5,741 nucleotides of DNA from positions 1-5,741 of the forward strand of contig JACDEA010000169.1 of assembly GCA_013816725.1 (NCBI GenBank), read 5' to 3'. Origin of the DNA: Actinomycetota bacterium. Lineage in GTDB: Bacteria; Actinomycetota; Acidimicrobiia; Acidimicrobiales; JACDEA01. The notes beneath the pieces were generated by a model. It had not been told where the DNA came from and did no database searches. It was given only the letters and a program-made list of their open reading frames with translations. The position numbers and the translations under genes are program-made. This document shows positions 1 through 5,741 of this stretch, in pieces; within the stretch, counting starts at the first letter, position 1; each line of letters opens with the position of its first letter.

Positions 1-1
1 G

Positions 2-1963
2 CTCAAGGCCCGGCCGGCGGCGGGCGCGCCCGCGGCCGGCGACGAATTCGCCGCGGCGGCGGCCGAGCGGGTATGGGGCCGGCCGTTTGGCGCCGACGAG
101 CTGCGTTACTTGCGCGATCTCAAGGCGCGAGCCGAAGAGCAGGTGGCCCGGCGGGGCGTGGCCGCCCACGAGGTCAAGCGCGGTCGCGGCGGGATCCGCG
201 ACGTCGAGTTCGCCGTGCAGCTGCTGCAGCTCGTGCACGGTCGGGCCGACCCGGCGCTCCGCTCCCCGACGACGCTCGAAGCGTTGGCCGAGTTGGGCAA
301 CGGCGGGTACATCGCCCCAACCGACGCGACCGAGCTGGCCGAGGCCTACCGGTTCCTGCGCGCCGTCGAACACCGCTTGCAGCTGGTCGACGAGCAACAG
401 GTTCATCAGGTCCCGGCAGATGCCGCCGCCCGTGAGCACCTCGCCCGGGTCCTGGGGTACCGCGACTCTGCGAGCGCAACGGCAACCGAGCAGTTCGAAA
501 CTGTGCTCGTGCGCCACCAGGCGACGGTGCGCGGCATCCACGAGCGGCTGTACTTCCGGCCACTGCTCGAAGCGTTCACCGGCCGCGCGACGATGCCGGC
601 GACGGCGGTGGGCGAGCGGCTCAGGGCCTTCGGATTCGCCGACGCGGCTCAGACCCGGCGTGCGTTGGACGAGCTCACGCGCGGTCTGACCCGCGCGTCA
701 CGGTTGATGCAGCAGATGCTGCCGTTACTGTTGGAGTGGCTGGCCGACGCACCCGATCCCGACCGCGGGCTACTCGGGCTGCGCACCCTCGTCGACAGCC
801 CGCACCGACAAGGCCATCTCGTGGCGGCGTTCCGCGAGTCGCCCGACGCGGCCCGGCGGCTGTGCCGGCTTTTGGGGACGGGTCGCCTGTTCACCGACGG
901 CTTCGTCCGCAGTCCGCAACTGATCGCCCACCTCGGTGACGATGCGTCGCTCGAACGGTTCTCCTCCCGCGCCGTGCGGCCCCTGCTCCGGTTCAAGCGG
1001 GATGAGGAGCTGCGGATCGCAGCGCGCGAGGTGCTCGACCTCGACGACGTGGAGACAACGGGCGGCGCACTTTCGGCCCTGGCCGAGACGGTGCTGCAAG
1101 AGGCCGTGCGTGTCGTCGACCCGTCCCTGCCGATGGCGGTGATCGCCATGGGCCGCTTCGGCGGGGCGGAGCTGTCCTTCGCCAGCGACCTCGACGTGCT
1201 ACTCGTGTACGACGGGCGCACGGCGGCGGAGTTCACCGAGGCCGAGCAGACGGCCGAGCACCTGCTGCGCTTTGTCAAGGGGGCCACCCCGGCAAGCCGT
1301 CTTTACCGGCTCGACGCCGACCTGCGCCCCGAGGGCCGGCAAGGCCCGCTGGCCCGCAGCCTCGACGGGTACCGCGCCTACTACGAGCGCTACGCGCAGA
1401 CATGGGAGCGTCAGGCGCTGGTGCGGGCGCGTCCCGTGGCCGGCGACCCGTCGGTCGGCGAGCGGTTTGCCGGCATCGTCGAGGAGTTCGTGTGGCAGCG
1501 GCCGCTCACCGGGGCCGACGAGCGCGAGATTCGGCGCGTCAAGGCGCGCGTCGAGCGCGAGCGCATCCCTCCCGGCGAAGACCCGCAGTTCCACCTCAAG
1601 CTGGGCTCGGGATCGCTGTCCGACATCGAGTGGACCGCGCAACTCCTCCAGTTGCGCCACCGCCTCAGGTCGCCCGGCACCGTCGAGGCGTTGCGTGGGC
1701 TCGTCGTGGCCGGCGCGCTGGCGGGCGCCGACGCCGACGTTCTCATCGACGCGTACCGGTTCTGTGAGAGGACACGGAACCGCTGGTTCCTCGTGAAGGG
1801 CGCGCCGGGCGATGCATTGCCGTCGGCCGCCGACCAACTCAACACGCTGGCCCGCAGCCTCGGCACCGCCGGCGCCGACCTACGCGACAGCTACCGCCGC
1901 GTCACCCGTCGCGCCCGCGCCGTCGTCGAGCGAGTGTTCTACGACCGCGATGGAGCCGTGTGA
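2..1963 (+). CDS. glnE: Bifunctional glutamine synthetase adenylyltransferase / adenylyl-removing enzyme, 5'-truncated
   Basis: GlnE controls nitrogen assimilation in the cytoplasm by adenylylating glutamine synthetase (inactivating it) and removing the AMP again. The reading frame is open from base 2 with no start, so the gene begins outside the window; 653 residues are present, against roughly 950-1000 for the family. Missing are most of the N-terminal adenylyl-removing nucleotidyltransferase domain and its Asp motif. Residues counted from base 2: the tail of that domain, then the first helical GlnD/GlnE-type domain with the GRGGIRDVEF signature (about 61-70). The second, adenylylating nucleotidyltransferase domain carries GRFGGAEL and the metal-binding SDLD motif (395-398), LDADLRPEG (437-445) and YYERYAQTWERQAL (460-473). 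The second helical domain has GSGSLSDIEW (535-544). The order matches intact GlnE and there is no internal stop, so the gene looks functional. Its target, glnA, lies convergently at the other end of the window. Family assignment is firm; regulation by PII is family knowledge and is not visible here. Confidence 0.96.
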   Translation, partial: LKARPAAGAPAAGDEFAAAAAERVWGRPFGADELRYLRDLKARAEEQVARRGVAAHEVKRGRGGIRDVEFAVQLLQLVHGRADPALRSPTTLEALAELGNGGYIAPTDATELAEAYRFLRAVEHRLQLVDEQQVHQVPADAAAREHLARVLGYRDSASATATEQFETVLVRHQATVRGIHERLYFRPLLEAFTGRATMPATAVGERLRAFGFADAAQTRRALDELTRGLTRASRLMQQMLPLLLEWLADAPDPDRGLLGLRTLVDSPHRQGHLVAAFRESPDAARRLCRLLGTGRLFTDGFVRSPQLIAHLGDDASLERFSSRAVRPLLRFKRDEELRIAAREVLDLDDVETTGGALSALAETVLQEAVRVVDPSLPMAVIAMGRFGGAELSFASDLDVLLVYDGRTAAEFTEAEQTAEHLLRFVKGATPASRLYRLDADLRPEGRQGPLARSLDGYRAYYERYAQTWERQALVRARPVAGDPSVGERFAGIVEEFVWQRPLTGADEREIRRVKARVERERIPPGEDPQFHLKLGSGSLSDIEWTAQLLQLRHRLRSPGTVEALRGLVVAGALAGADADVLIDAYRFCERTRNRWFLVKGAPGDALPSAADQLNTLARSLGTAGADLRDSYRRVTRRARAVVERVFYDRDGAV

Positions 1964-1970
1964 AAGCCAT

Positions 1971-2013
1971 GTGTCGGTGCCACCCGCGTAATCCGGTAAC
2001 TGAGCACCGACAC
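1971..2013. repeat. Perfect 10-bp inverted repeat after glnE, possible terminator or element border
   Basis: Arms GTGTCGGTGC (1971-1980) and GCACCGACAC (2004-2013) are exact reverse complements separated by 23 bases, starting 7 bases after the glnE stop. The RNA could fold into a GC-rich hairpin, but the loop is long and no T-run follows (TCGCTCTGGCC comes next), so it is not a canonical Rho-independent terminator. Actinobacterial terminators often lack the U-tail, so termination of glnE is the simplest reading. Alternatives are an operator for the downstream glycosyltransferase or the remnant of an inserted element. GGTGCC (1976-1981) could also pair with GGCACC (2025-2030). The repeat itself is certain; its role is not. 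Confidence 0.85.
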
Positions 2014-2090
2014 TCGCTCTGGCCGGCACCTGAGTGACTGAAGCTCGAGAACGCCGGGCTTTCCCGGACGATGCGCGTTAGAACCCAAGC

Positions 2091-3215
2091 GTGCGTGTGC
2101 TCATGACCTCAGCGCCTGCGGTAGGGCACCTCGCCCCGATCCTCGGCGTTGGTCGAGCGCTGCGAGATGCCGGCCACACAGTTCGAGTGGCAACCCACAC
2201 GGATCGGCACGGTCTCATCAGCGACGCTGGTCTTGAACCGGCTGCGGCCGGGATGAGCGGCCGATGCATGACACAAGAACGAGCGCTGCGGTGGCCTGAG
2301 ACGACGAGTCAGCCCAGTACAGCGTGGGCGGTACGCATGTTCACCCAGATCCTTGCACCCACGGTCCTCGCAGACCTGCTCAGGTTGGTCGAGGATTGGC
2401 GTCCCGACCTCATCGTTCATGAGGAGGGCGAATACGCCGGCCCGGTGGCCGGCGCGCACGCAGGCATCCCATGGGTCACCCACGCCTGGGGTAGCCCGCT
2501 GCGGCCGGTCGAAGAGCTGGTCAGCCTGGAGGAACACGCGGTGGGCTTGTGGTCTTCGGTCGGTCTCGAAGTCATGTCCGGGAGCGGTCTCTACCGCTAC
2601 GGCCTTCTGAACCCATGCCCAGCGATGCTGCAGGTCGGTGCGCCGGGTGCTTCGGTGGTGTGGCCGGTGCGGCCGGCCCCGCTCAGCGACCGATCCGATG
2701 CCGAGGCCGACACGGCCGACGCGTATGTCGGCTTCGGGACCGTGCCGTTGTTCGCCGACGATTTCGACGTCCTGGCCGCAGCCGCTCGCAGTTGCGCGGC
2801 CCGAGGTCTGCGGACTGTCGTCACGACGACCAACGACGAGATTGCCGCCCGGCTCTCGGACGAGGGCGGCGGACGCGTCCTCGGAAGGACATTCGTGTCG
2901 CTCCCTGCGGTGCTCCAGAAGTGTCGGGTGGTCGTGTGCCATGGAGGAGCGGGGACAGTCCTTGCCGCGCTCGAAAGGGGCGTTCCGCTGGTCATCGTGT
3001 CCAAAGGCACACCGAGCCAGGTACGTATGGCGGAGGCCTGCGCGGAAGCCGGCGTCGCCGCAGTCGCCGGCACCGATGCCGACAGCATCGAGACCGCAGT
3101 GAATCTGGTTCTCGATACGCCCACGTTCCGCCAACGCGCCGGAGTCGTTGCCGAACAGATCAGCGCCATGCCGGAGCCGGCAGCGCTCATTAGCGACTTG
3201 GAGGCGGTCGTGTGA
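2091..3215 (+). CDS. GT1-family glycosyltransferase (MGT/EryCIII-like, GT-B fold)
   Basis: Predicted cytoplasmic, soluble glycosyltransferase of 374 residues that would move a sugar from a nucleotide-sugar donor to a small-molecule acceptor. The N-terminal half starts with the typical MRVLMTSAPAVGHLAP strand-loop, where His13 sits at the place of the GT1 catalytic base. Next come DLIVHE (106-111), EYAGPVAG and GIPWVTH, as in macrolide- and antibiotic-type glycosyltransferases. The C-terminal half starts near AYVGFGTV (211-218) and carries the donor-site motif HGGAGT (284-289) followed by ALERGVP. The usual Asp/Glu-Gln pair that contacts the donor sugar appears here as Ser309-Gln310, so donor preference may be unusual. 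Length is slightly below the common 380-420. The GTG at 2091 is the first possible start after an in-frame TAG (2079-2081) and begins exactly at the conserved strand; no Shine-Dalgarno is visible, and ATG 2103 would cut into that strand. It lies 127 bp after glnE on the same strand. No biosynthetic genes nearby reveal the acceptor. Family is confident; substrate is unknown. Confidence 0.88.
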   Translation: MRVLMTSAPAVGHLAPILGVGRALRDAGHTVRVATHTDRHGLISDAGLEPAAAGMSGRCMTQERALRWPETTSQPSTAWAVRMFTQILAPTVLADLLRLVEDWRPDLIVHEEGEYAGPVAGAHAGIPWVTHAWGSPLRPVEELVSLEEHAVGLWSSVGLEVMSGSGLYRYGLLNPCPAMLQVGAPGASVVWPVRPAPLSDRSDAEADTADAYVGFGTVPLFADDFDVLAAAARSCAARGLRTVVTTTNDEIAARLSDEGGGRVLGRTFVSLPAVLQKCRVVVCHGGAGTVLAALERGVPLVIVSKGTPSQVRMAEACAEAGVAAVAGTDADSIETAVNLVLDTPTFRQRAGVVAEQISAMPEPAALISDLEAVV

Positions 3216-3235
3216 AGTGCCGACGGTGAAGTAGA

Positions 3236-3255
3236 GGATTTGCCGCTGGCAGTCC
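3236..3255. terminator. Weak hairpin between convergent genes
   Basis: In the 89-bp gap between the two convergent stop codons, TGCC (3241-3244) pairs with GGCA (3248-3251) around a 3-base loop. GGA (3236-3238) can pair with TCC (3253-3255), with a T-G pair and a bulge in between. It starts 21 bases after the glycosyltransferase stop. There is no T-run, and short GC-rich hairpins arise by chance in DNA of this composition. It is offered only as the best terminator candidate in this gap. Confidence 0.2.
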
Positions 3256-3304
3256 ATAGCGCGTCCCATGCCGCCGGCGACGACGCGCTGGTCTATCGAC
3301 GGCG

Positions 3305-4363
3305 TCAGCGGAGACCGAAGAGATACTCGGCGTTCGTTTGCATAAGTTGCCGTTTCTCGTCGGGCGCGAGTGGCAGGGCGTCGTGCGCACGTACCTCGTC
3401 CATCTCGAACTGCCATGGGTAGTCCATGGCGTAGAGAACTCGGTCGGCGCCCAGGACGTCGCGGCACAGCATGATGGCCGGTTCCCACGGCATGCCGCTC
3501 GTGGTGACCCAGACGTTCTCGCGTAGGTACTCGCTCGGAGGCCGGGCGGCGCGGGACTCTCTGCTGCGTCGACCGCCGGCCTTGAACATGTAGTCGAGCC
3601 GGTACAGCCAGAACGGCAGCGCCTCTCCCAGATGACCGAGGACGAGGCGCAGACGCGGGAAGCGATCGAAGACCCCTCCAACGATCAGCCGCAAGGCATG
3701 CAACCCCGCTTCGACCGCGAAGCCGAAGATCGCACCTTCGAGGCGGCGGTCGAGCATGGGACCAATGAGCGCCTTGGACGGTGTCGTCGGATGCAGGTAG
3801 ACCGGCATGTCCAGCGATTCGGCGGCTTCAAAGATTGGCCAGAACTTCTGGGCGTCGAGGTACTCGTGCTGCACGTGGGAGTTGATGATGGCCCCGACGA
3901 AGCCACGGCTCTTGCACCGGTCGAGTTCGGCAGCGGCTGCGTTCGGTGCCTGGGGTGCAATGGTGGCGAGCGCGCTGAAGCGGTCGGGCTGGCGCTGGCA
4001 CGCATCCTCAAGCTCGTCGTTCGCGTTCCTCGCGAGGGCGGTGCCACGATCGGCGCCGAACGGGTTCGGCCCTGGGGCAGCCATCGACAGGATTTGACGG
4101 GCGATGCCGGTTGCGTCCATATCACTCAAGCGCGCCTCGCCGAGGTCAGGCAGGCGCTCGCGAACGAAGGTCGGTCGGGGTGCTTCGCTGTGGAGCATGT
4201 AGCCGAAGAATGCCGCCAGGCCAGGGTCGTCGACACCTTCGTCGACGAGCTGCGACACCGCAGATAGGAACTCACGCGACGCGTACGCCTCCTCTGTGGC
4301 GATGCGCAGGTACGGCGCGTCACCGCTCGGATTGGGTTCCACAGCCGACAACGCTAATGCCAC
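3305..4363 (-). CDS. Amidohydrolase-superfamily (Amidohydro_2) metal-dependent enzyme, LigW-like decarboxylase candidate
   Basis: A 352-residue TIM-barrel metalloenzyme of the ACMSD/gamma-resorcylate decarboxylase group. These enzymes mostly remove CO2 from aromatic acids without oxidation. From memory, it matches 5-carboxyvanillate decarboxylase LigW along its length: RIATEEAY (20-27), DMDATGI (81-87), ANDELEDACQ (114-123), the AIFGFAVEAGLHALRLI stretch (211-227), GHLGEALPFWLYRLDYM (243-259) and YAMDYPWQ (311-318). The LigW metal ligands and active-site residues appear conserved: Glu24, His191 (HPTTP), His244, Glu247 and Asp314, plus Arg63 at the substrate-carboxylate position. The ExH motif of gamma-resorcylate decarboxylases is EEA here, as it is in LigW, so the alanine is a subgroup trait and not a defect. 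There is no signal peptide or membrane segment. The start is GTG 4363; no other start codon lies upstream before an in-frame stop at 4403-4405, but GTG 4342 is possible. It lies 56 bp after glnA on the same strand. Superfamily is firm; aromatic-acid decarboxylation is likely; the exact substrate is unproven, and no lignin-catabolic neighbours are present. Confidence 0.88.
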   Translation of the reverse strand: MALALSAVEPNPSGDAPYLRIATEEAYASREFLSAVSQLVDEGVDDPGLAAFFGYMLHSEAPRPTFVRERLPDLGEARLSDMDATGIARQILSMAAPGPNPFGADRGTALARNANDELEDACQRQPDRFSALATIAPQAPNAAAAELDRCKSRGFVGAIINSHVQHEYLDAQKFWPIFEAAESLDMPVYLHPTTPSKALIGPMLDRRLEGAIFGFAVEAGLHALRLIVGGVFDRFPRLRLVLGHLGEALPFWLYRLDYMFKAGGRRSRESRAARPPSEYLRENVWVTTSGMPWEPAIMLCRDVLGADRVLYAMDYPWQFEMDEVRAHDALPLAPDEKRQLMQTNAEYLFGLR

Positions 4364-4419
4364 CCCAGAATGGCGCGGCCCGGTTCCCTGTAGAACCTGA
4401 GGTCAGATCGCTGCGGTCT

Positions 4420-5741
4420 CTAGATGTCGTAATAGAGCATGAACTCCCACGGGTGGGGGCGAAGGCGGACCTCGTCGATCTCGTGGAGCGTCTTGTATTC
4501 GATCCACGTGTCGATGAGGTCGTCGGTGAACACGCCGCCGGCCTTGAGGAAGTCCTTGTCGGCTTCGAGCGCGGCCAGCGACTCCTGAAGTGACGCCGGC
4601 ACCTGCGGGACCTTCTTCAGCTCTTCGGGCGGGAGGTCGTACAGGTCCTTGTCGACCGGCTCGGGCGGCTCGATGCGGTTCTGCACGCCGTCGAGGCCGG
4701 CCATGAGCATCGCCGCGAACGCGAGGTACGGGTTGGCGGACGGGTCCGGGCAACGGAACTCGACCCGCTTGGCCTTCGGGCTCTTCGAGTACAGCGGGAT
4801 GCGGCACGCGGCCGAGCGGTTGCGTTGCGAGTACACGAGATTCACCGGCGCCTCGTAGCCCGGGACCAACCGCTTGTACGAGTTCGTCGTCGGCGCCGCG
4901 AACGCCAGCACGGCCGCGGCGTGCTTCAACAACCCGCCGATGTACCAGCGACCGAGGTCGGACACGCCGGCGTAGCCCGTCTCGGAGTAGAAGAGTGGCT
5001 CGCCGCCCTTCCAGAGCGACTGGTGGCAGTGCATGCCCGATCCGTTGTCCTGGAACAGCGGCTTGGGCATGAACGTCGCGGTGTGGCCGTTGGCCCGGGC
5101 CACGTTCTTGACGACGTACTTGTAGAGCATGAGCTTGTCGGCCATCACGAGCAGCGTGTCGAAACGCATGTCGATCTCGGCTTGGCCGGCGGTGCCGACC
5201 TCGTGGTGCTGGATCTCGATCTCGATGCCGAGCCGTTCCAACTCCAGGACCATCTCCGAGCGCAGATCCTGAAAATGGTCCATGGGCGGGACGGGGAAGT
5301 ACCCCTCCTTGTAGCGGGGCTTGAAACCGAGGTTGGGGTTCTCGTCGGTCGCCGAGTTCCAGATGCCCTCGATGGAGTCGACCTGGTAGAAGGCCGACCG
5401 CTGGTCCTGCATGAACCGCACGTCGTCGAAGATGAAGAACTCGGCCTCGGGCCCGAAGTACGCGGTATCGGCGATGCCGGTGGAGTTCAGGTAGTCCTCG
5501 GCCTTCTGGGCCACGTAACGCGGGTCACGCGAGTAGCTCTCCCCGGTCACCGGGTCGCGCACGAAGCAGTTGATGTTGAGCGTCTTGTGCTGGCGGAACG
5601 GGTCGATGACGGCGGTGTTCGGATCGGGCATCAGGAGCATGTCGGACTCCTGGATCTCCTGGAACCCGCGGATCGACGACCCGTCGAACCCGTAGCCGTC
5701 CTCGAACGCCTCCTCGGTGAACTCGTGGACCGGTGCCGAGA
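4420..5741 (-). CDS. glnA: Type I-beta glutamine synthetase, N-terminus cut by the window edge
   Basis: GlnA makes glutamine from glutamate, ammonia and ATP as a cytoplasmic dodecamer and is the main entry for nitrogen. The frame is open to the right edge: 439 residues are present, ending in a TAG stop, and about 35 N-terminal residues are missing compared with the ~478-residue GlnA1 of Mycobacterium. Counted from the edge, the beta-grasp end with FDGSSIRGF (18-26) holds the Asp loop of the ammonium site. The catalytic barrel follows, with metal ligands in EAEFFIFD (98-105), HHEVGTAGQAEID, NGSGMHCHQS (232-241), NRSAACRIP (307-315) and EFRCPD (327-332). The extra segment after EAEFFIFD, running to the GYFPVPP motif, marks the I-beta subtype, the form regulated by adenylylation. 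The target tyrosine is present in DLYDLPPEE (Tyr367). The codon for Met in ESDM at 5638-5640 is internal and is not the start. The promoter is outside the window. The call is essentially certain. Confidence 0.97.
   Translation of the reverse strand, partial: SAPVHEFTEEAFEDGYGFDGSSIRGFQEIQESDMLLMPDPNTAVIDPFRQHKTLNINCFVRDPVTGESYSRDPRYVAQKAEDYLNSTGIADTAYFGPEAEFFIFDDVRFMQDQRSAFYQVDSIEGIWNSATDENPNLGFKPRYKEGYFPVPPMDHFQDLRSEMVLELERLGIEIEIQHHEVGTAGQAEIDMRFDTLLVMADKLMLYKYVVKNVARANGHTATFMPKPLFQDNGSGMHCHQSLWKGGEPLFYSETGYAGVSDLGRWYIGGLLKHAAAVLAFAAPTTNSYKRLVPGYEAPVNLVYSQRNRSAACRIPLYSKSPKAKRVEFRCPDPSANPYLAFAAMLMAGLDGVQNRIEPPEPVDKDLYDLPPEELKKVPQVPASLQESLAALEADKDFLKAGGVFTDDLIDTWIEYKTLHEIDEVRLRPHPWEFMLYYDI
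4639..4641 (-). other. Adenylylation-site tyrosine codon of GlnA
   Basis: The TAC codon for the tyrosine in VDKDLYDLPPEE aligns with the adenylylated Tyr397 of Escherichia coli GlnA and the equivalent residue of mycobacterial GlnA1. GlnE encoded at the left of the window would attach AMP here. The motif is seen directly; modification is inferred from the family. Confidence 0.88.

Noticed and set aside
649..1837. Two overlapping minus-strand open frames of 212 codons each inside glnE
   Set aside because: They lie opposite conserved GlnE motifs and have compositions typical of shadow frames (Ser/Arg-rich or Val/Gly/Arg-rich).
2054..2067. CCGGG-CTTT-CCCGG hairpin upstream of the glycosyltransferase
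   Set aside because: A 5-bp stem alone is expected by chance at this GC content, there is no T-run, and it lies too close to the start to be assigned a role.
2079..2090. TAGAAC just before GTG 2091 as a -10 box for leaderless transcription
   Set aside because: It ends in C where the -10 consensus has T, and no -35 is visible; it is too weak to call as a promoter.
2109..3488. Long open frame (459 codons) on the minus strand across the glycosyltransferase and past its end
   Set aside because: It lies antisense to a clear GT1 gene, has no recognisable domain, is rich in Arg/Gly/His as expected from the shadow frame of high-GC DNA, and overlaps the 3' end of the amidohydrolase gene.
3632..4267. 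Plus-strand open frame (211 codons) inside the amidohydrolase gene
   Set aside because: It is exactly antisense to conserved amidohydrolase coding sequence and shows no family resemblance; high GC makes such frames common.
3305..4363. Possible dead enzyme because the ExH metal motif of gamma-resorcylate decarboxylases reads EEA
   Set aside because: LigW-type decarboxylases have the same EEA motif, and the remaining metal ligands are present.
1964..4419. Defence, toxin-antitoxin or mobile element between glnE and glnA
   Set aside because: Only two metabolic-type enzymes are present; no transposase, integrase, nuclease, CRISPR repeats or small paired genes could be found on either strand.

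Overview
The window comes from a high-GC bacterium, most likely an actinobacterium. The evidence is the strong G/C third-position bias, the GTG start codons, and a glutamine synthetase and its adenylyltransferase that both read like actinobacterial GlnA1 and GlnE. I cannot fix the class; Acidimicrobiia or a related lineage is only an impression.

Layout. (1) Positions 2-1963 (+) hold the C-terminal two thirds of glnE, the bifunctional glutamine synthetase adenylyltransferase/adenylyl-removing enzyme, cut by the left edge. (2) Positions 1964-2090 are a short gap containing a perfect 10-bp inverted repeat just after the glnE stop. (3) Positions 2091-3215 (+) encode a GT1-type (MGT/EryCIII-like) glycosyltransferase. 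(4) Positions 3216-3304 are a gap between convergent genes with only a weak hairpin. (5) Positions 3305-4363 (-) encode an amidohydrolase-superfamily metal enzyme that closely resembles 5-carboxyvanillate decarboxylase (LigW). (6) Positions 4420-5741 (-) hold glnA, type I-beta glutamine synthetase, lacking only about 35 N-terminal residues at the right edge.

How the genes relate. GlnE and GlnA are enzyme and substrate: GlnE adds and removes AMP on a conserved tyrosine of GlnA, and that tyrosine is present here (codon 4639-4641). The two genes face each other, as glnA1 and glnE do in Mycobacterium tuberculosis. Here, however, about 2.45 kb containing two apparently unrelated accessory genes separates them. 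The glycosyltransferase continues in the direction of glnE and the decarboxylase-like gene in the direction of glnA, so each could be read from its neighbour, but no functional link to nitrogen metabolism can be seen.

I found no RNA genes, CRISPR array, transposase or intact mobile element. I see no convincing undescribed system; the most interesting points are the accessory insertion between glnE and glnA, the inverted repeat at its glnE-side border, and the two accessory enzymes of unknown substrate.
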